Positions 1-10,288 of a stretch of DNA of 64,000 nt are shown here, one piece after another (position 1 is the first letter of the stretch; every line of letters begins with the position of its first letter). The stretch lies in contig JAEPDS010000004.1 in the NCBI GenBank assembly GCA_016842065.1, positions 35,892 through 99,891 of the forward strand. Direction: 5' to 3'. The DNA comes from Candidatus Thiodiazotropha sp. 'RUGA' (GTDB lineage Bacteria > Pseudomonadota > Gammaproteobacteria > Chromatiales > Chromatiaceae). The notes under the pieces were generated by a model. The model was not told the origin of the DNA and did no database searches. It saw nothing but the letters and a program-made list of their open reading frames with translations. The translations under genes were made by a program, and so were the position numbers.

Positions 1-486
1 GAGACTGGTGAACCGGATGAGTCCCAGCAGCAAGAGTCCGATCAAGGCGAGGAGCAGGAAACCGATTCCCAAGAGAGCGGCGCCAAGGAGAGAGAGGAGA
101 GTCAGGAAGGCGATGAAGAAGAACAAAACAGTGAAAGGTCTGCTAACCTGAATAGACCGGATAACGATAAAAATAGAAGCCGATCGCAGGAAAACCTCGG
201 CCAGCAACAGAAAGATCCCGAGTTGAATCCTGACGACCCGCAAAACTCCGAGGCCGTCGATCAGGTAGACCAGCAGGATACCCCCCAATCAGAAGAGGGG
301 CAGGATGACGCCGAGGAAGGCGAAGAGAAAAGCGGCCCCCAGAGCAAGCTCAATCCACTCATGGAACAGTGGCTGGATCAGGTCGAAGGGGATCCAACCC
401 AGTTAATGCAACAACAATTCAAACTGGAAGAGTACAACTATCTACGCAGCCGTGGAGGCAGGGATAGAGAAACCAGACCCTGGTAG
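1..486 (+). CDS. C-terminal part of a VWA/TPR BatB/BatC-like protein (5'-truncated by window)
   Basis: Frame 1 is open from base 1. Translation is a highly acidic/Gln-rich tail (ETGEPDESQQQESDQGEEQE...) ending WLDQVEGDPTQLMQQQFKLEEY, typical of the protein preceding BatD. BatD-like gene follows directly. Confidence 0.7.
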   Translation, partial: ETGEPDESQQQESDQGEEQETDSQESGAKEREESQEGDEEEQNSERSANLNRPDNDKNRSRSQENLGQQQKDPELNPDDPQNSEAVDQVDQQDTPQSEEGQDDAEEGEEKSGPQSKLNPLMEQWLDQVEGDPTQLMQQQFKLEEYNYLRSRGGRDRETRPW

Positions 487-536
487 AAAAAGGGGGAGGC
501 ACTATCGACATCGTCAAGCTCGCTTTAAGCGCCGTC

Positions 537-2204
537 ATGCTCATGGTCCTGTCGACCATTGCAACGGCCAATCAGTATCCGGGTCAAAACTATTGGTATA
601 ACCCGGCACCCGGCCAATGGAACTATCCGGCCGCTAAACAGAGGCAGCCGGCACCGGCCACCGGGGGGCAAAGATCGAACAATCCCTACGGCAATGCCTG
701 GCCCTCCCAGCAGAGACCGGGCTACCCGGCCTCCAACTACTACGGCAACCAGACAACCAAACCCTTCATAGAGACAAAGATCTCTAGCGAAAACCCCTAC
801 GTACAACAAAACGTCATTCTCAAGCTGAGCGTCGTCAGCCAGAACAACCTGGTGACCGTTTTACCCCAATTACCCCAAATCGGCAGTTTCCTGCTCAATC
901 TGCAGGAGGGCCCGGTAACCTACTCCCGCACCATCAAAGGCAAGCGGCAGATCGTCAACGATTTCTACTACCAGGTCACGCCGCTGAAACCCGGTCAGTT
1001 TGAAATCCCGGCGATCAGTGTCACTGGCGAAGAACAGATGGCCGGTTACCAGCGGGGCAACAGCGCGTTTAAAGCCAGCATGAGCAGCGCCATCAAACTC
1101 AACGTGAGAGAGGCCAATCCTTCCAGCAAACCCTGGCTGCCGGTTGAACAGCTGAACCTGAAAGTCAAACTGCCCGAGAAATTCAAAGCGGCTGCCGGCA
1201 AGCCACTGCCCTTCACAACGGAGATCTCCGCCCTCGGTATCTCCGGCAGTAAACTCCCCAGCCTGGAGAATCAGCTGAGCAGCGATGCCTTCAGAGTCTA
1301 TCGGGACAGGAATCAGACTCACACCTATCTGGATAAGAAATCCAACCGGATCGTTGGACGTCGGGTAGAGACCTTTACCCTGGTGCCCCAGTTCGGCGGA
1401 GACCTGAAACTTCCCCAACTGAGTATCAACTGGTGGAATACCCGATCCGATATGGCACAGCGGGCCTCGGTGCCGATCCAGCCCATTGCGGTCAGTGGCA
1501 ACCGAAAAGAGCGCGGATTTTTCGAAGCCGAGAGCTCTCTCTTCCCCTCTGGCACCTCAGCCGCCTTCTGGGTACCTCTGGGATTAGTCTTCGGCGTCAT
1601 CTTCGGCTACTGGATGGCACTCTGGCTCTCACACCGGAAAGCCGGCGGCAAACAGAATTCTCCTTTGGAGCCTCTGATCGTTTTCTTCAGAAACCCGATG
1701 CAGCGCTTGGCGCCCGCCTTCTCACCCCTCAAGGATAAACTGAGAAGCACCACGGCGATTCTCAATCCGGTGACACGCTGGCATCGTTGGCGCCGTCGGC
1801 TTGTCGGCGCCCTGCCCCTGTCAGTACGTTTCTATTATTGCGTGCGTTTTGTTGACGAGGAGAGCGATCCGGAGATCTGGGGTTACACCTTGCGCTTTCT
1901 CGCCAATAAACATTTAAGTCTTCCGACCAACGCACCCTATAGCGTGATTGCCGACCACATCCTCGATTTCCACCCGAAAGCCGAGCCGCTCAAAATAAGG
2001 CAGTTGATCCATCAACTTGAAGAGGCGATCTACGGCCACAGTGATCTCGATTTCGATCTGTGGAAAGAGGCCTTCAAACACGAAATCCGTCCCAGCCTGA
2101 AGATCTGGAGAATGGATCGAAAGGATCAGCCAAATCAGAAAGACCAGAACAACATTCTACCCAACCTCAATCCGGAGGCTGTTTCCGGGCAGACCACCAG
2201 TTGA
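537..2204 (+). CDS. batD: BatD-like oxygen-tolerance protein
   Basis: 555 aa with N-terminal signal region, BatD-style Ig-like segments (FIETKISSENPYVQQNVILKLSV), TM segment and C-terminal cytoplasmic region. Position downstream of the VWA/TPR gene fits. Confidence 0.85.
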   Translation: MLMVLSTIATANQYPGQNYWYNPAPGQWNYPAAKQRQPAPATGGQRSNNPYGNAWPSQQRPGYPASNYYGNQTTKPFIETKISSENPYVQQNVILKLSVVSQNNLVTVLPQLPQIGSFLLNLQEGPVTYSRTIKGKRQIVNDFYYQVTPLKPGQFEIPAISVTGEEQMAGYQRGNSAFKASMSSAIKLNVREANPSSKPWLPVEQLNLKVKLPEKFKAAAGKPLPFTTEISALGISGSKLPSLENQLSSDAFRVYRDRNQTHTYLDKKSNRIVGRRVETFTLVPQFGGDLKLPQLSINWWNTRSDMAQRASVPIQPIAVSGNRKERGFFEAESSLFPSGTSAAFWVPLGLVFGVIFGYWMALWLSHRKAGGKQNSPLEPLIVFFRNPMQRLAPAFSPLKDKLRSTTAILNPVTRWHRWRRRLVGALPLSVRFYYCVRFVDEESDPEIWGYTLRFLANKHLSLPTNAPYSVIADHILDFHPKAEPLKIRQLIHQLEEAIYGHSDLDFDLWKEAFKHEIRPSLKIWRMDRKDQPNQKDQNNILPNLNPEAVSGQTTS

Positions 2205-2456
2205 ACTCGATAGACCTTCGCAGAGAATACCGGTTACTTCCGATGACGCTACAAGAGTCAGGTTCAGCACAGATCTGCCTGGCACACTGATCCTGAGCGA
2301 TAGACAAATCTATGATCAGTAGCGTCAAGCAAAGCTTACGAAATCAAGACTACTTTAATCTAGCCCGACCGGCAGCGCCTGCACGCTTGACTTGACGGGG
2401 AAAGAGGCGATGGATAGGGTTTTTAAACAGAATCATTACAAGCATCAAGCATACGT

Positions 2457-3545
2457 ATGAAAACTGAGTTCACCGGCATTCACCATACCGCCTTTGCGAC
2501 CCACGACATCAACCTGACGGTCAAGTTCTGGCGTGATCTGCTGGGAATGCGCCTTGTCTATGCCTACGGCTCACCCGGCTACCGACAGTACTTCTTCCTG
2601 GTCTCCGGCAACAACCGCATCTCGTTTTTCGAATGGCACGATGTAGAGCCCGTTCGACCACGTCGACACGGTGATCCGGTGAAAGGATCGTTCATCTTCG
2701 ACCACATCGCCATCGGCGTGGCCGACAAGAATGCGCTCTGGGACATAATGTCCCGCCTGGATGCGGCTGGATTCCACTGCTCGGATATTATCGATCACGG
2801 CTGTTTCCTGTCGATCTACTCCTACGACCCTAACGGCATTCCCATCGAGTTCAGCTGTGAAGTACCAGGTCATGATCTCTTCTGGAATCCGGTCATGAAG
2901 GACCTGGCAGCGACCTCCAGTTTTCTGACTGAGCCAAACCCGGTACCGGGTCAATGGCCAAAACCGGAGCCCGTAAGCGATGAGGAGCGAGTCATCGTCC
3001 CCGGAGAGGGTAAGGACTTCTTTCCAGAGACCCCCGATAGGACTCCCGCATCAACGCCAACATCGGCAGCAGAGGGCGCCATGAAGGTGCGTGATGTCAT
3101 GCACCACGGTGTCTATACCACCACCGTGAATGACACCATTCAATCGGTAGCGGAGACCATCTCAAACGAAAAGATCAGTGGACTGCCGGTGGTTGATGAG
3201 AATAACCGGCTTGTGGGCGTCATCTCGGAGAAGGATATCCTCAAGGCCCTGCTGCCCGGCTATACCCAGTTTCTTGAGGATCCTGCCCAGGCCCTGGACT
3301 TCCATGCGATGGAATCCTCATATGGCGGCGTGCTGCAGAAGAGTGTCGGTGAGTTGATGTCCCCCTCAGTCATCGCCATCGATATCGACGCCCCCGTGAT
3401 GAAGGCGGCGGCACAGATGGACCTGCACAGTTTTCGTCGCATTCCTGTGGTAGACCAGGATTGCCGGCTGGCCGGGATCATCAGCCTCAGTGATATCCAC
3501 CATGCGATTTTCGTGCGTGAACTGGAAGATGCCTCTGACCACTGA
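2457..3545 (+). CDS. VOC (glyoxalase-like) domain fused to a tandem CBS domain pair
   Basis: N-terminus GIHHTAFATHDINLTVKFWRDLLGMRLVY...FDHIAIGV...PNGIPIEFSCE (VOC); C-terminus MKVRDVMHHGVYTTTVNDTI...SGLPVVDENNRLVGVISEKDIL...RRIPVVDQDCRLAGIISLSDI (two CBS). Confidence 0.85.
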   Translation: MKTEFTGIHHTAFATHDINLTVKFWRDLLGMRLVYAYGSPGYRQYFFLVSGNNRISFFEWHDVEPVRPRRHGDPVKGSFIFDHIAIGVADKNALWDIMSRLDAAGFHCSDIIDHGCFLSIYSYDPNGIPIEFSCEVPGHDLFWNPVMKDLAATSSFLTEPNPVPGQWPKPEPVSDEERVIVPGEGKDFFPETPDRTPASTPTSAAEGAMKVRDVMHHGVYTTTVNDTIQSVAETISNEKISGLPVVDENNRLVGVISEKDILKALLPGYTQFLEDPAQALDFHAMESSYGGVLQKSVGELMSPSVIAIDIDAPVMKAAAQMDLHSFRRIPVVDQDCRLAGIISLSDIHHAIFVRELEDASDH

Positions 3546-3620
3546 GTTACCCAAGCCACCAGCAGGAAGAGCGCTTCCCGGAGAAGGGTCACAGCACAGG
3601 GCTTTTAGAGTCAAGGTCTG

Positions 3621-4013
3621 TTAGCTGACCCTGGTGGTATCGGCGGGAGGTGGATACTTGAGAAATATCAGAGCCAGAATCGATTCAATCGCAAGATAGA
3701 AGAGTGTCGGCCAATCCGGCAAACCTTCACTGAACAGGGAGTAGACACGCGCAGCCACCACCAATGCCAGCGTAAGCCCGATCCCGATTACAAGCGTGCG
3801 TTCTCTTTCAATGCAATAACAGGCTAAACAAGCCATTACTCCCAAGCCTGCCATCATGCCGTGCAACGCCCGAAACTGATTTGCCTGATCCACCAGTTGC
3901 CCATTCAACCCAGCAGGCTCCGGGTGAAACATGGCGATGACACCGGGAATCAACAGACTCAAACCTAAGAACATCAATAGGGCCACCAGTAACCGTTTGT
4001 GTCTTTTTTGCAT
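3621..4013 (-). CDS. Small multi-TM protein, DUF4345-like
   Basis: 130 aa with four hydrophobic segments and QFRALHGMMAGLGVMAC motif. Confidence 0.55.
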   Translation of the reverse strand: MQKRHKRLLVALLMFLGLSLLIPGVIAMFHPEPAGLNGQLVDQANQFRALHGMMAGLGVMACLACYCIERERTLVIGIGLTLALVVAARVYSLFSEGLPDWPTLFYLAIESILALIFLKYPPPADTTRVS

Positions 4014-4120
4014 GGCTTATCCCCAGCTCATGGAATCGTCTAAATCGATCAGGTTCAATCCTTAGCTGCTTTTTATAGCGCTGTATTTTCACCCTGAAAC
4101 ATGTGTTCCCCTGTTTACTG

Positions 4121-4145
4121 TTTGGTGGGGCATGGCCCCACCAAA
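4121..4145. repeat. Intergenic hairpin TTTGGTGGGGCATGGCCCCACCAAA (GTGGGGC family, copy 1)
   Basis: 10-bp perfect stem TTTGGTGGGG/CCCCACCAAA. Related copies at 28262 and 31793. Confidence 0.8.
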
Positions 4146-4207
4146 TCGGGTTTGAGTAACCACTATAAGTAATGAGCGACCCGGTTTATGGGTTTGCACA
4201 GCACAGA

Positions 4208-4654
4208 TCAATCAAGCAACTTAGCTTTATTCCCCTCTAGCCACTGTTTAACAAGCTGTAATAAATTTTCAGCCTGTGTCACGCATTCACTCACCGCAAT
4301 ATCAGGTACCATGTCACCGGAGTACTCAGCGACATTACGCTGTTTTCTCAGGGCATCCAGCACGATAATAGTTCGTATATCTAAATTGACCGTTTGCTTG
4401 AGTGTCTGGATCAACGTCATGTGATGACCAGGCTTACTGGTCAACGTGCGATAGCCACTGGCCTGCAAGGCGGCATTCGACAATTGAATAATCGCCTTAT
4501 AAGCTGCATCAAATCGATTCTCGGCACTGATCTCCGTCACATGAGAGTCGGCAATATTACGTTCTGCCGCCTCAAGCAATCGTTTGATCCGTACCTTATC
4601 TGCAACAATTTCCTCTAAACTAATCCCTAGCAAGTTCTCCAAGTTCATATCCAT
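4208..4654 (-). CDS. HEPN-like (HepT-type) small helical protein, putative partner of the adjacent nucleotidyltransferase
   Basis: 148 aa, all-helical appearance, RFDAAYKAIIQLSNAALQASGYR...LRKQRNVAEYSGD. Overlaps the MNT gene on the same strand. Confidence 0.65.
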   Translation of the reverse strand: MDMNLENLLGISLEEIVADKVRIKRLLEAAERNIADSHVTEISAENRFDAAYKAIIQLSNAALQASGYRTLTSKPGHHMTLIQTLKQTVNLDIRTIIVLDALRKQRNVAEYSGDMVPDIAVSECVTQAENLLQLVKQWLEGNKAKLLD

Positions 4655-5216
4655 CTCCTAGCACATCCATGCGTGGTTTAGCCAACACCTCAATAACAAA
4701 GGTATCCTGGCCCTCTCTTTTCAGCATCCATTCATTCCTGCGAAAGATCTTCGGATTGATTTCGCGCCCTAATGTCTCCTGTACCGGATAGAGCGCTGCC
4801 ACTAACTCAGAAAAATCCGCATCACCAATGATCATCAAATCGATATCACTCGAAGCGTTCTCCTTGCCGCTCGCCACAGAGCCGAAAATAAACGCCCAGT
4901 CGATCTGGTCGGCGAAGGGAGACAACGCCTCGCGTATAACATCGGTAGTACCAAAGGTCTTTTTGACAATACCCGAAAGCTCTTCATAGATCGGGCATGA
5001 CTTATTGGCCTGGTAGTGATGCTGGTTACCCAGCTTGGTCATGTGGATGATGCCCGCTGCAAGCATGCGGTCCAACTCGCGTTTTATCGTAGCGACACCC
5101 ATCCCTGTGGTGCGGATGATCTGCTTGGTATAGAAGCTCCTCTGAGGGCTTGAATACAACAGACCCAGCACCTTTTGCTGGGTAGTGGTGAAAAGGGCAT
5201 CTGCTAACCGGCTCAT
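4620..5216 (-). CDS. HTH + MNT-type nucleotidyltransferase
   Basis: Winged-HTH N-terminus (TKQIIRTTGMGVATIKRELDRMLAAGII) followed by nucleotidyltransferase motif IFGSVASGKENASSDIDLMIIG (GSx10DxD). Confidence 0.85.
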   Translation of the reverse strand: MSRLADALFTTTQQKVLGLLYSSPQRSFYTKQIIRTTGMGVATIKRELDRMLAAGIIHMTKLGNQHHYQANKSCPIYEELSGIVKKTFGTTDVIREALSPFADQIDWAFIFGSVASGKENASSDIDLMIIGDADFSELVAALYPVQETLGREINPKIFRRNEWMLKREGQDTFVIEVLAKPRMDVLGDGYELGELARD

Positions 5217-5233
5217 ATTACCGACAAACCATA

Positions 5234-5275
5234 GTACATAATATGTGTACGATAGTTCATATTTTATGAACTATC
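5234..5275. promoter_or_regulatory. Tandem operator-like palindromes upstream of the MNT/HEPN pair
   Basis: GATAGTTCATA-TTT-TATGAACTATC (5251-5275, perfect 11-bp arms) next to imperfect palindrome GTACATAATATGTGTAC (5234-5250). Both share ATAGTNCATA half-sites. Confidence 0.7.
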
Positions 5276-5314
5276 GACTCAACATCGACCAACCGATTAC
5301 GTCGAAATTATTCC

Positions 5315-6262
5315 TCACACCAAAAACTCCACCCACAATGGCCTATGATCTGCAATATGATATTTCACTGTCCTATTAAAATAGTCCGGACTGACATCCC
5401 AGGCTGCTCTGAAGAACGGATCGCGATCAAAGTCGAACACCCCTGAGTTGCCCTGATAGGCGTTGTTCATTGCTCCTGCATGAAAGGCCACCTGATCGTA
5501 GTATTTGTCGCCTGCCAGGTTGCTGCCCATGGCTGTGGAGTGTTGTGGCAGGATGAGGCGTTTGGCCTTCAAGGCTTTATAGACTGAGCTTGAGTTGTCT
5601 CGAATGGGAAGATTGAGATCGCCCATGACGAGGATGTTCTGTGAATAGGCTCCAGCGGCTCGGTTGCGTTGGTCAGCCCAACGGGCCAGAGCGTAAGCTT
5701 CGAGGGCGCGGCGGTCTTCATCGTAATATCGGTTGCTACCAAAATAGAGGTGAGCAGAGACAGCCGTGAACTCCAGCCCCCCTGCCTTGAAAGCGACAAC
5801 GTAAGGGTTACGATCAAAACCTTTATAGGCACCTGAAACACCACGCATGCGGATGAAGCGATGGTCACTCGGGGGTACGGCGATTTCAGCGGCGAGTTCC
5901 AGTCGGGATACTTTTTGGCTGTCGTAGATGAAGCCTGAGCGTTCGTCGTTGCCGCCTATGTCGGAGAGTATGACTCGATAACCTGCTGGCAGGTGACCGA
6001 CCAATGTCGATAGGTCAGTAAGGTCATCGGCGATCTCCTGAATAGCGACAAGGTCGAACCAGCTGATGATTTCGGCCATCAGTGCCAGGTCGTCATCGGT
6101 ACGTTGCTGGACTCCAAAATTAGTCAGATTCCAGGTGGCGGCGAGGAGCCGGTTGGGGGCTTTGTCCGGGATGCCGCGGTGAGCTTTGTTTCCACGCAGG
6201 GCTTGGCGCTCGGTGGTCAAGTCGTAGATGAAATCGGGGCTTTCCTTCTGGTGGGGGACCAT
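5315..6262 (-). CDS. Endonuclease/exonuclease/phosphatase family protein
   Basis: TWNLTNFG...DLVAIQEI...VMGDLNLP...DHRPLWVEF motifs of the EEP fold. Confidence 0.85.
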   Translation of the reverse strand: MVPHQKESPDFIYDLTTERQALRGNKAHRGIPDKAPNRLLAATWNLTNFGVQQRTDDDLALMAEIISWFDLVAIQEIADDLTDLSTLVGHLPAGYRVILSDIGGNDERSGFIYDSQKVSRLELAAEIAVPPSDHRFIRMRGVSGAYKGFDRNPYVVAFKAGGLEFTAVSAHLYFGSNRYYDEDRRALEAYALARWADQRNRAAGAYSQNILVMGDLNLPIRDNSSSVYKALKAKRLILPQHSTAMGSNLAGDKYYDQVAFHAGAMNNAYQGNSGVFDFDRDPFFRAAWDVSPDYFNRTVKYHIADHRPLWVEFLV

Positions 6263-6537
6263 GCGCTTCCCTTGGGGATCCGTGTACTATTTTTATTCTG
6301 TTCAATTCTCATTTCAGAATAGATTGCGGCTAGGGGTTAGGCAACTTGACACAGGAACGGAATTCCTGTTTTTAGTCCGCCAATGGGCGGTGATAAATGC
6401 ACAGGGATTGGGTGTAATTTCCAAACGTATGGCGCGGTAAGTTGTGAGCTGGCATTCGGACCATTGCTGGCTGCGCAATTTTCCATGGGAATCACAACAC
6501 TGCCCGACACTCAAAAGCACGATATAATCACTACCCA

Positions 6538-8664
6538 ATGACTCAGCCTGCCAACATCTTCTCCTACCGACCCTACTGGGCCGCCCGCTTTGGTGTCTCC
6601 CCTTTCCTGCCGATGAGCCGGGAGGAGATGGATGACCTGGGCTGGGACAGTTGCGATGTCATTCTGGTGACCGGCGATGCCTATGTGGACCATCCCAGTT
6701 TCGGTATGGCGCTGATCGGGCGGCTGCTGGAGGCACAGGGCTTTCGAGTCGGCATCATTGCCCAGCCGGACTGGAGCCATGCGGACGCTTTCAGGGCGCT
6801 CGGGCGGCCCAATCTGTTTTTCGGCATCACTGCCGGCAATATGGATTCGATGGTCAACCGTTATACCTCCGACCGCCGCATCCGCAGTGACGATGCCTAT
6901 ACCCCCGATGGGGAGGCGGGCAAACGTCCGGATCGTTCCGTGATCGTCTATGCTCAGCGCGCCCGGGAGGCCTTTAAAGGGGTACCCGTGGTCATTGGCG
7001 GCATCGAGGCGAGTCTGCGGCGGATTGCCCACTACGACTACTGGTCGGACAAAGTGCGCCGCTCCATTCTACCCGACTCGAAGGCGGATCTGCTGATCTT
7101 CGGCAATGCAGAGCGGGCCATCGTGGAAGTCGCTCACCGGCTGGCGAAAGGTGACAAGATCGATCAAATCCGCGATATCCGCGGCACCGGGTTCATGAGT
7201 CAGGGGATTTCCGATGAGTGGTTCGAGATCGACTCCACCGAGCTGGATACTCCGGGCGCCAAGGCGACCCACAAGGATCCCTACCAGCATAAACCCGACT
7301 GCGAGCAGGCGATCCGTTTCACGCCCCACAATCGCCCGAGCCGGCTCGACCGCGCGCGCAGCGTGGTTCGCCTCCCCTCCTACGATCAGGTGGTGGAGGA
7401 TGAGATCATCTATGCCCACGCCTCCAGGGTGTTCCATCTGGAGACCAATCCGGGCAATGCCCGGGCGCTGGTGCAACAGCATGGCAAGCGGGATGTCTGG
7501 CTCAATCCGCCCCCCATTCCCTTGACCACGGAGGAGTTGGACCAGGTCTATGAGCTCCCCTACAGCAGAACCCCTCACCCAGCCTACGGGGAGGCGCGCA
7601 ATCCAGCCTGGGAGATGATCCGCCACTCGGTGAATATCATGCGCGGCTGTTTCGGCGGCTGCACCTTCTGCTCCATCACCGAGCATGAGGGGCGCATCAT
7701 TCAGAGCCGCTCGGAGGACTCCATCATTCGCGAGGTGGAGACGATCCGCGACCAGGTACCAGGCTTCACCGGCAACATCTCCGACCTGGGCGGCCCCACT
7801 GCCAACATGTACCGGCTGGCTTGCAAGGATCAGAAGATCGAGTCCGCCTGCCGCCGGCTCTCCTGTGTCTTTCCCGGCATCTGCCCGAATCTCAATACCG
7901 ATCACAAACCGCTGATCGATCTCTACCGGCGCAGCCGCAAACTGCCGGGCATCAAGCGTGTCTTCATCGCTTCCGGCCTGCGCTACGACCTGGCGATTCG
8001 ATCCCCGGAGTATATCCGGGAGCTGGTCACCCACCATGTGGGGGGCTATCTGAAGATCGCTCCGGAACACACCGAAGCCTCGCCCCTCGACAAAATGATG
8101 AAACCGGGGATTGAGAGCTATGAGCAGTTCAAGAAGCTGTTCGACAAATACTCGGCGGAAGCGGGCAAGGAGCAGTATCTGATCCCTTATTTTATTGCCG
8201 CCCACCCCGGCACCAGTGACAAGGATATGCTCAACCTGGCGCTCTGGCTGAAGCGCAACAACTTCCGCCCCGATCAGGTGCAGGCTTTCCTGCCGACCCC
8301 GCTGGCCATCGCTTCGGCGATGTATCACACCGGCCGAAATCCGCTCAGGAAAATCGCACCGGGCCGGGCCAATGTGAGCGTGGTCAGAGGATTAAAGCAG
8401 CGACGTCTGCATAAAGCCTTTTTACGCTACCACGACCCGAAAAACTGGCCCATGCTGCGTGACGCACTGGCCCGCATGGGACGCAGCGATCTGATTGGAA
8501 ACGGCAAAAAACATCTGGTGCCGAGCTGGCAGCCCGCCTCCGCCGACAGACAAAAACAGCCCGCCTCCAAAGGCCGGAGTCAAGCCCCCAAAGCTGCAAT
8601 CCAACAGCGTAGACAAAAGCGCGGTAGCAGTCCAAAAAGAGCCCGCAAAAGCCGCTCAAGATAG
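6538..8664 (+). CDS. ygiQ: YgiQ family radical SAM protein
   Basis: [19 protein letters not shown] (CxxxCxxC-type radical SAM site); full-length YgiQ-like architecture, 708 aa. Confidence 0.93.
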   Translation: MTQPANIFSYRPYWAARFGVSPFLPMSREEMDDLGWDSCDVILVTGDAYVDHPSFGMALIGRLLEAQGFRVGIIAQPDWSHADAFRALGRPNLFFGITAGNMDSMVNRYTSDRRIRSDDAYTPDGEAGKRPDRSVIVYAQRAREAFKGVPVVIGGIEASLRRIAHYDYWSDKVRRSILPDSKADLLIFGNAERAIVEVAHRLAKGDKIDQIRDIRGTGFMSQGISDEWFEIDSTELDTPGAKATHKDPYQHKPDCEQAIRFTPHNRPSRLDRARSVVRLPSYDQVVEDEIIYAHASRVFHLETNPGNARALVQQHGKRDVWLNPPPIPLTTEELDQVYELPYSRTPHPAYGEARNPAWEMIRHSVNIMRGCFGGCTFCSITEHEGRIIQSRSEDSIIREVETIRDQVPGFTGNISDLGGPTANMYRLACKDQKIESACRRLSCVFPGICPNLNTDHKPLIDLYRRSRKLPGIKRVFIASGLRYDLAIRSPEYIRELVTHHVGGYLKIAPEHTEASPLDKMMKPGIESYEQFKKLFDKYSAEAGKEQYLIPYFIAAHPGTSDKDMLNLALWLKRNNFRPDQVQAFLPTPLAIASAMYHTGRNPLRKIAPGRANVSVVRGLKQRRLHKAFLRYHDPKNWPMLRDALARMGRSDLIGNGKKHLVPSWQPASADRQKQPASKGRSQAPKAAIQQRRQKRGSSPKRARKSRSR

Positions 8665-8731
8665 CTTTTTTATTCCTTTAATTTCAAATAGTTGGGGACA
8701 TATTCCCGAAGCTTAAAATTGCCCATCTCAG

Positions 8732-8765
8732 GGCTTGAAAAAGCATTCAAATAGAACCATATTCA
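8732..8765 (+). promoter_or_regulatory. Candidate sigma-32 heat-shock promoter for hsp20
   Basis: CTTGAAA (8734-8740), 16 bp, CCATAT (8757-8762), ~70 bp upstream of the Hsp20 start. Confidence 0.5.
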
Positions 8766-8834
8766 AAGTAGGGGCGAGTCGTAATTCTTACGCATTTCGC
8801 CTCTCTGGAAGCACGTTACGAAAGGAGGTACGTC

Positions 8835-9278
8835 ATGAATATCACACGTTATGACCCCTGGCGTTCCCTTGAGGACTGGCGCCAGGAAATGGACCGGATG
8901 ATCCATCCTCAACTGCATCGGGATGAGGAGACCTCCCACCTGGTAGGCGGTGACTGGGCACCGGCTGTCGATATCAAGGAAGAGACGGATCGCTTCGTGA
9001 TCCGCGCCGATATCCCCGGGGTAAAACCGGAAGATATCGAGATCACCATGGAAAATGGTCTCTTGAGCATTCGCGGCGAACGCCGGTTCGAAGAGACTGA
9101 GGAGCGGGATGACTTCAGACGGGTGGAACGCTCACATGGTGTCTTCTATCGCCGTTTCTCCCTGCCGGAAAACACCGATGCGGAAGCTGTGGAAGCAACC
9201 GGTAAAGATGGCGTCATCGAAATCACCATTCCCAAGACGGAAGATAAAAAACCGAAACGGATCGAGGTGACCCACTAA
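8835..9278 (+). CDS. Hsp20/alpha-crystallin small heat shock protein
   Basis: ADIPGVKPEDIEITMENGLLSIRGER...GVFYRRFSLPENTDAEAVEATGKDGVIEITIPK; strong RBS GGAGG upstream. Confidence 0.95.
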   Translation: MNITRYDPWRSLEDWRQEMDRMIHPQLHRDEETSHLVGGDWAPAVDIKEETDRFVIRADIPGVKPEDIEITMENGLLSIRGERRFEETEERDDFRRVERSHGVFYRRFSLPENTDAEAVEATGKDGVIEITIPKTEDKKPKRIEVTH

Positions 9279-9372
9279 ACGCTGTTGCCGGGGCTCAGTT
9301 CGAGCCCCGGCTGTTGCTGGTGTGGTGTCGCCCTTTTGGCCGCTAATGGATGCTAATGGTTTGTTAAGAAGA

Positions 9373-9540
9373 TTAGTCCGCAAATGAACGCGAATGAACG
9401 CAAATTGTGTGATTAGAGTTCTTCGGGCTGGCAGGTTGCTTCAACGCCATCCAGGCATAAGTCGAAATGATGTGGATCGCTGCAGGTCTGCCTGATTCAC
9501 AAAATCCATTTGCGTTAATTCGCGTTCATTTGCGGACTAA
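9373..9540. repeat. Decamer-arm inverted repeat element, copy 1
   Basis: Left arm TTAGTCCGCAAATGAACGCGAATGAACGCAAAT (9373-9405). Right arm 9508-9540 is its reverse complement at 32/33 positions. Confidence 0.9.
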
Positions 9541-9604
9541 ATTCTTTTACACCAACTCGAACAGACGCTGGCTTGGAATAGACTAGGCAAGCAGAAATGG
9601 TTGA

Positions 9605-10231
9605 TCAGAAACGAAAGATCAAACCCAGGTTGGTCTCGAACTGGGGAAAGGCATCGCCACTGATCTGCAGTTCGCAGCCACTATCACAGAAAAGACTGCT
9701 GTTGGAGTTGACCAGGGTGCTGTAACCGCGCATCTCGAAACGAATCCCCAGACGTTCGGTGGGGTACCACTTGAGACCACCGCCAACACTCAGGGAGAAG
9801 CGGGTCTTGTTCTCATAGCCCGCTTGGGTGGGATGCAGGTAGGTCATTCCCAGGCCACCGGAGAAGTATGGGGTGAAGCGATTCTGGTAGACGTCCACAG
9901 TACCGCCCATGTGGAAGTAGTGCACATCCAGATCGAAGGCATTGTTCGGGTCGGTGGTGTCCGCCAGCGAGGTATCCTGATGGCTGTAGAGAAATTCATA
10001 ACGGGTTGTTTCAGATGCGGGCTGGCTTAAGGTGAAACCCCAATCCGATGCCTCTTCGAAATCCCAACGGCGGTCGTTCCGCTCATCATCCAGGGTACCG
10101 CCAAAGCGATAGCCGACAAAGGGAGTGAACTCCAGCTCACTCTCTGCCGCCAGATTGGAAACGCTACCGAAAACCAGTAGCCAGATTGTCAAAATTTGTG
10201 GTCCGCGCATCATGTCGTACAAATGAAACAC
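9605..10231 (-). CDS. Outer-membrane beta-barrel protein
   Basis: Signal peptide, alternating beta-strand pattern, terminal LGLIFRF. Confidence 0.7.
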   Translation of the reverse strand: MFHLYDMMRGPQILTIWLLVFGSVSNLAAESELEFTPFVGYRFGGTLDDERNDRRWDFEEASDWGFTLSQPASETTRYEFLYSHQDTSLADTTDPNNAFDLDVHYFHMGGTVDVYQNRFTPYFSGGLGMTYLHPTQAGYENKTRFSLSVGGGLKWYPTERLGIRFEMRGYSTLVNSNSSLFCDSGCELQISGDAFPQFETNLGLIFRF

Positions 10232-10288
10232 CTTGTTAGACTAATTATCGTCCAAAATGCTCACAAATTAATGGTAACAATTCACAAC

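Noticed and set aside
7069-8328. 419-aa minus-strand ORF opposite ygiQ
   Set aside because: Antisense shadow ORF over a strongly supported gene; low-complexity residue pattern, no recognisable motifs.
8690-8712. GTTGGGGACATATTCCCGAAGC as another dispersed repeat
   Set aside because: Single copy in this window with only a short imperfect dyad; insufficient support.
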